Part shown: piece after piece, positions 62,883 through 64,000 of the stretch
How positions within the stretch are numbered: the stretch's first letter is position 1
How the letters are laid out: each line of letters starts with the position of its first letter
Origin: Mangifera indica
Lineage: Eukaryota; Streptophyta; Magnoliopsida; Sapindales; Anacardiaceae
Assembly (NCBI RefSeq): GCF_011075055.1
Contig: NC_058150.1
Coordinates: forward strand, 2,356,001-2,420,000
Reading direction: 5' to 3'
DNA length: 64,000 nucleotides
Program-made: the position numbers and the translations under genes
Notes under the pieces: generated by a model
What the model was told of the DNA's origin: nothing
Seen by the model: only the letters and a program-made list of their open reading frames with translations
Databases searched by the model: none

Positions 62883-64000
62883 CTATCAAAGTATAAACTT
62901 GAAATCAGAATCTGAAATCTAACAGTTCTCCCTTAAAAGAACTATGGACATAAGAAGAAAAAAAAACTAGTACTGCATTATCATGCACGCACCGACACAG
63001 AAATGCAACTAGATCTGGTTCAACATGTACACACTGAGACAGCCTAAAAATGTTTTAAGCAAGCGAGGTACTCGATCTACATCTGGTTTAGCTTGAGGCT
63101 AATGATGGTTGCTTCCTTAAGCGTGGAATTGGACCGACTATGACTCATGGTGGAAAAGGTGGCTGTTATGCTTGAGGTGGTAATGTGATCAGACTAAGTA
63201 ATGCTCATGTTTCAGTAGTAAAGTCAGCAAAGTTGTGGAAGAAGTGAATAAATCAAGCAGCTATATTGACATTGCTAATCGTGCAGCAATGATGATGTTG
63301 ATAGTAGCAGTATAGTGATAATGCTGTGCAAGCAGCAGTTAGTGGTGCAGTGGTAAATTGGAGACTCCTCAGTAGCAGAGGTGACCTAAAACTGGTAGCT
63401 GTGGTTGTAGCAAAGATGAGAAAAGTAGTGAAGATTAGTAAACCTCCTCGATGGTGATGGTTATATGTCACTTGGGTGAAATTTAAACCAATGGGCCTTC
63501 CAATTTTCACCAACAAATCATCCCAAGGTTATTGAAAACACATGTAGATTAAATAAATACTCTCATTTCTCCATCATCGAACTTACAACATCCATGAGAT
63601 GCCATCATAGAATGCTTCTGATTTTTTTAAGTATGAAAACTGGTGACATTTACGAAGAAAAAACACTTCCACAGCAGCATTCTTTAACTAAAGCAGGGAC
63701 GACAAAGTCAATCACTCCAATCTGCTATGACATGCAAATTACATTGGAAAGTCTACCATTGATAACCAATTACACTGTCGATGATAGTAGAATTGAATCA
63801 TTATCAATCCAGTTGAAGTATTAGTCTTTCGTTAGTGTTAACTTTTGCAACTAAAATCAATATACAATAAATTCATACAATACCATAATTGTATAAATTT
63901 CAACCACAGAAACCAAAGAAAGGGATAACTTTATATTCACTTCACATAATGAAAATGAAGGCACCACAAGCAACAAAGAACAGAAATATTCTACAACAAT
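62883..64000 (-). other. Probable intron of the unidentified gene
   Basis: No exon-like segment was recognised to the window end. A GTAGCAG/GTGGTA-rich stretch at 63180-63420 creates open frames but looks like simple sequence. Confidence 0.4.

Noticed and set aside
63253..63516. 87-codon minus-strand frame rich in Thr/Ala/Leu
   Set aside because: Derived from GTAGCAG/GTGGTA simple sequence inside a probable intron.
1..64000. CRISPR arrays, rRNA, tRNA, and virus- or retrotransposon-derived coding regions
   Set aside because: None seen: no spaced identical repeats, no tRNA-like box A/B pair with a cloverleaf, no reverse transcriptase, integrase or capsid-like frames.

Overview
This is a window of nuclear DNA from a flowering plant, most likely a rosid eudicot. 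Genes are split by many AT-rich GT-AG introns, spacers are very AT-rich, and the protein set is plant-specific (extra-large G protein, G-box bZIP, P-class PPR, CYP716/728-type P450, plant phosphomevalonate kinase). A fragment of plastid ndhA has been inserted into the chromosome. The species was not determined.

Layout, left to right. 1-2374 (-): DUF760 plastid protein, 3' end outside the window. 3297-8122 (-): bZIP68/bZIP16-type G-box factor. 11983-13077 (+): acidic plant protein of unknown function behind a cluster of mitotic MSA-like motifs. 13514-14564: nuclear plastid insert carrying part of ndhA. 15075-22135 (-): extra-large G protein XLG3. 23.8-27.8 kb: gene-free repeat zone with a tandem dimer and two foldback elements. 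27999-29615 (+): cytochrome P450. 31651-36616 (-): phosphomevalonate kinase. 38221-40459 (-): AE7-like (MIP18) protein with a U12-type AT-AC intron. 42807-46394 (+): IWS1 elongation factor. 48456-52974 (-): proteasome lid subunit RPN9. 54938-57190 (+): PPR protein. 60213-61240 (-): decayed RAD1 fragment. 62682-62882 (-): last exon of an unidentified gene.

Most genes are single-copy housekeeping genes with separate roles: isoprenoid synthesis, cytosolic Fe-S assembly, transcription elongation, protein turnover and G-protein signalling. They do not form a pathway cluster. From memory, DUF760, bZIP68, XLG3, PMK and IWS1 all lie on one arm of Arabidopsis chromosome 1 (At1g319xx-At1g321xx), so this looks like conserved gene order.

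Exon-phase accounting was done for each complete gene. bZIP, PMK, AE7-like, IWS1, RPN9 and PPR close exactly in frame. XLG3, the P450 and the MSA-linked gene each lack exactly one base in one exon, next to a short homopolymer. This suggests either residual one-base assembly errors or three independent lesions. No new defence or biosynthetic system was seen. The most notable items are the AT-AC intron, a 28-bp duplication across a stop codon that leaves the protein unchanged, a family of inverted-repeat elements (one inside a shared promoter), the direct-repeat-flanked plastid insert, and the MSA cluster.
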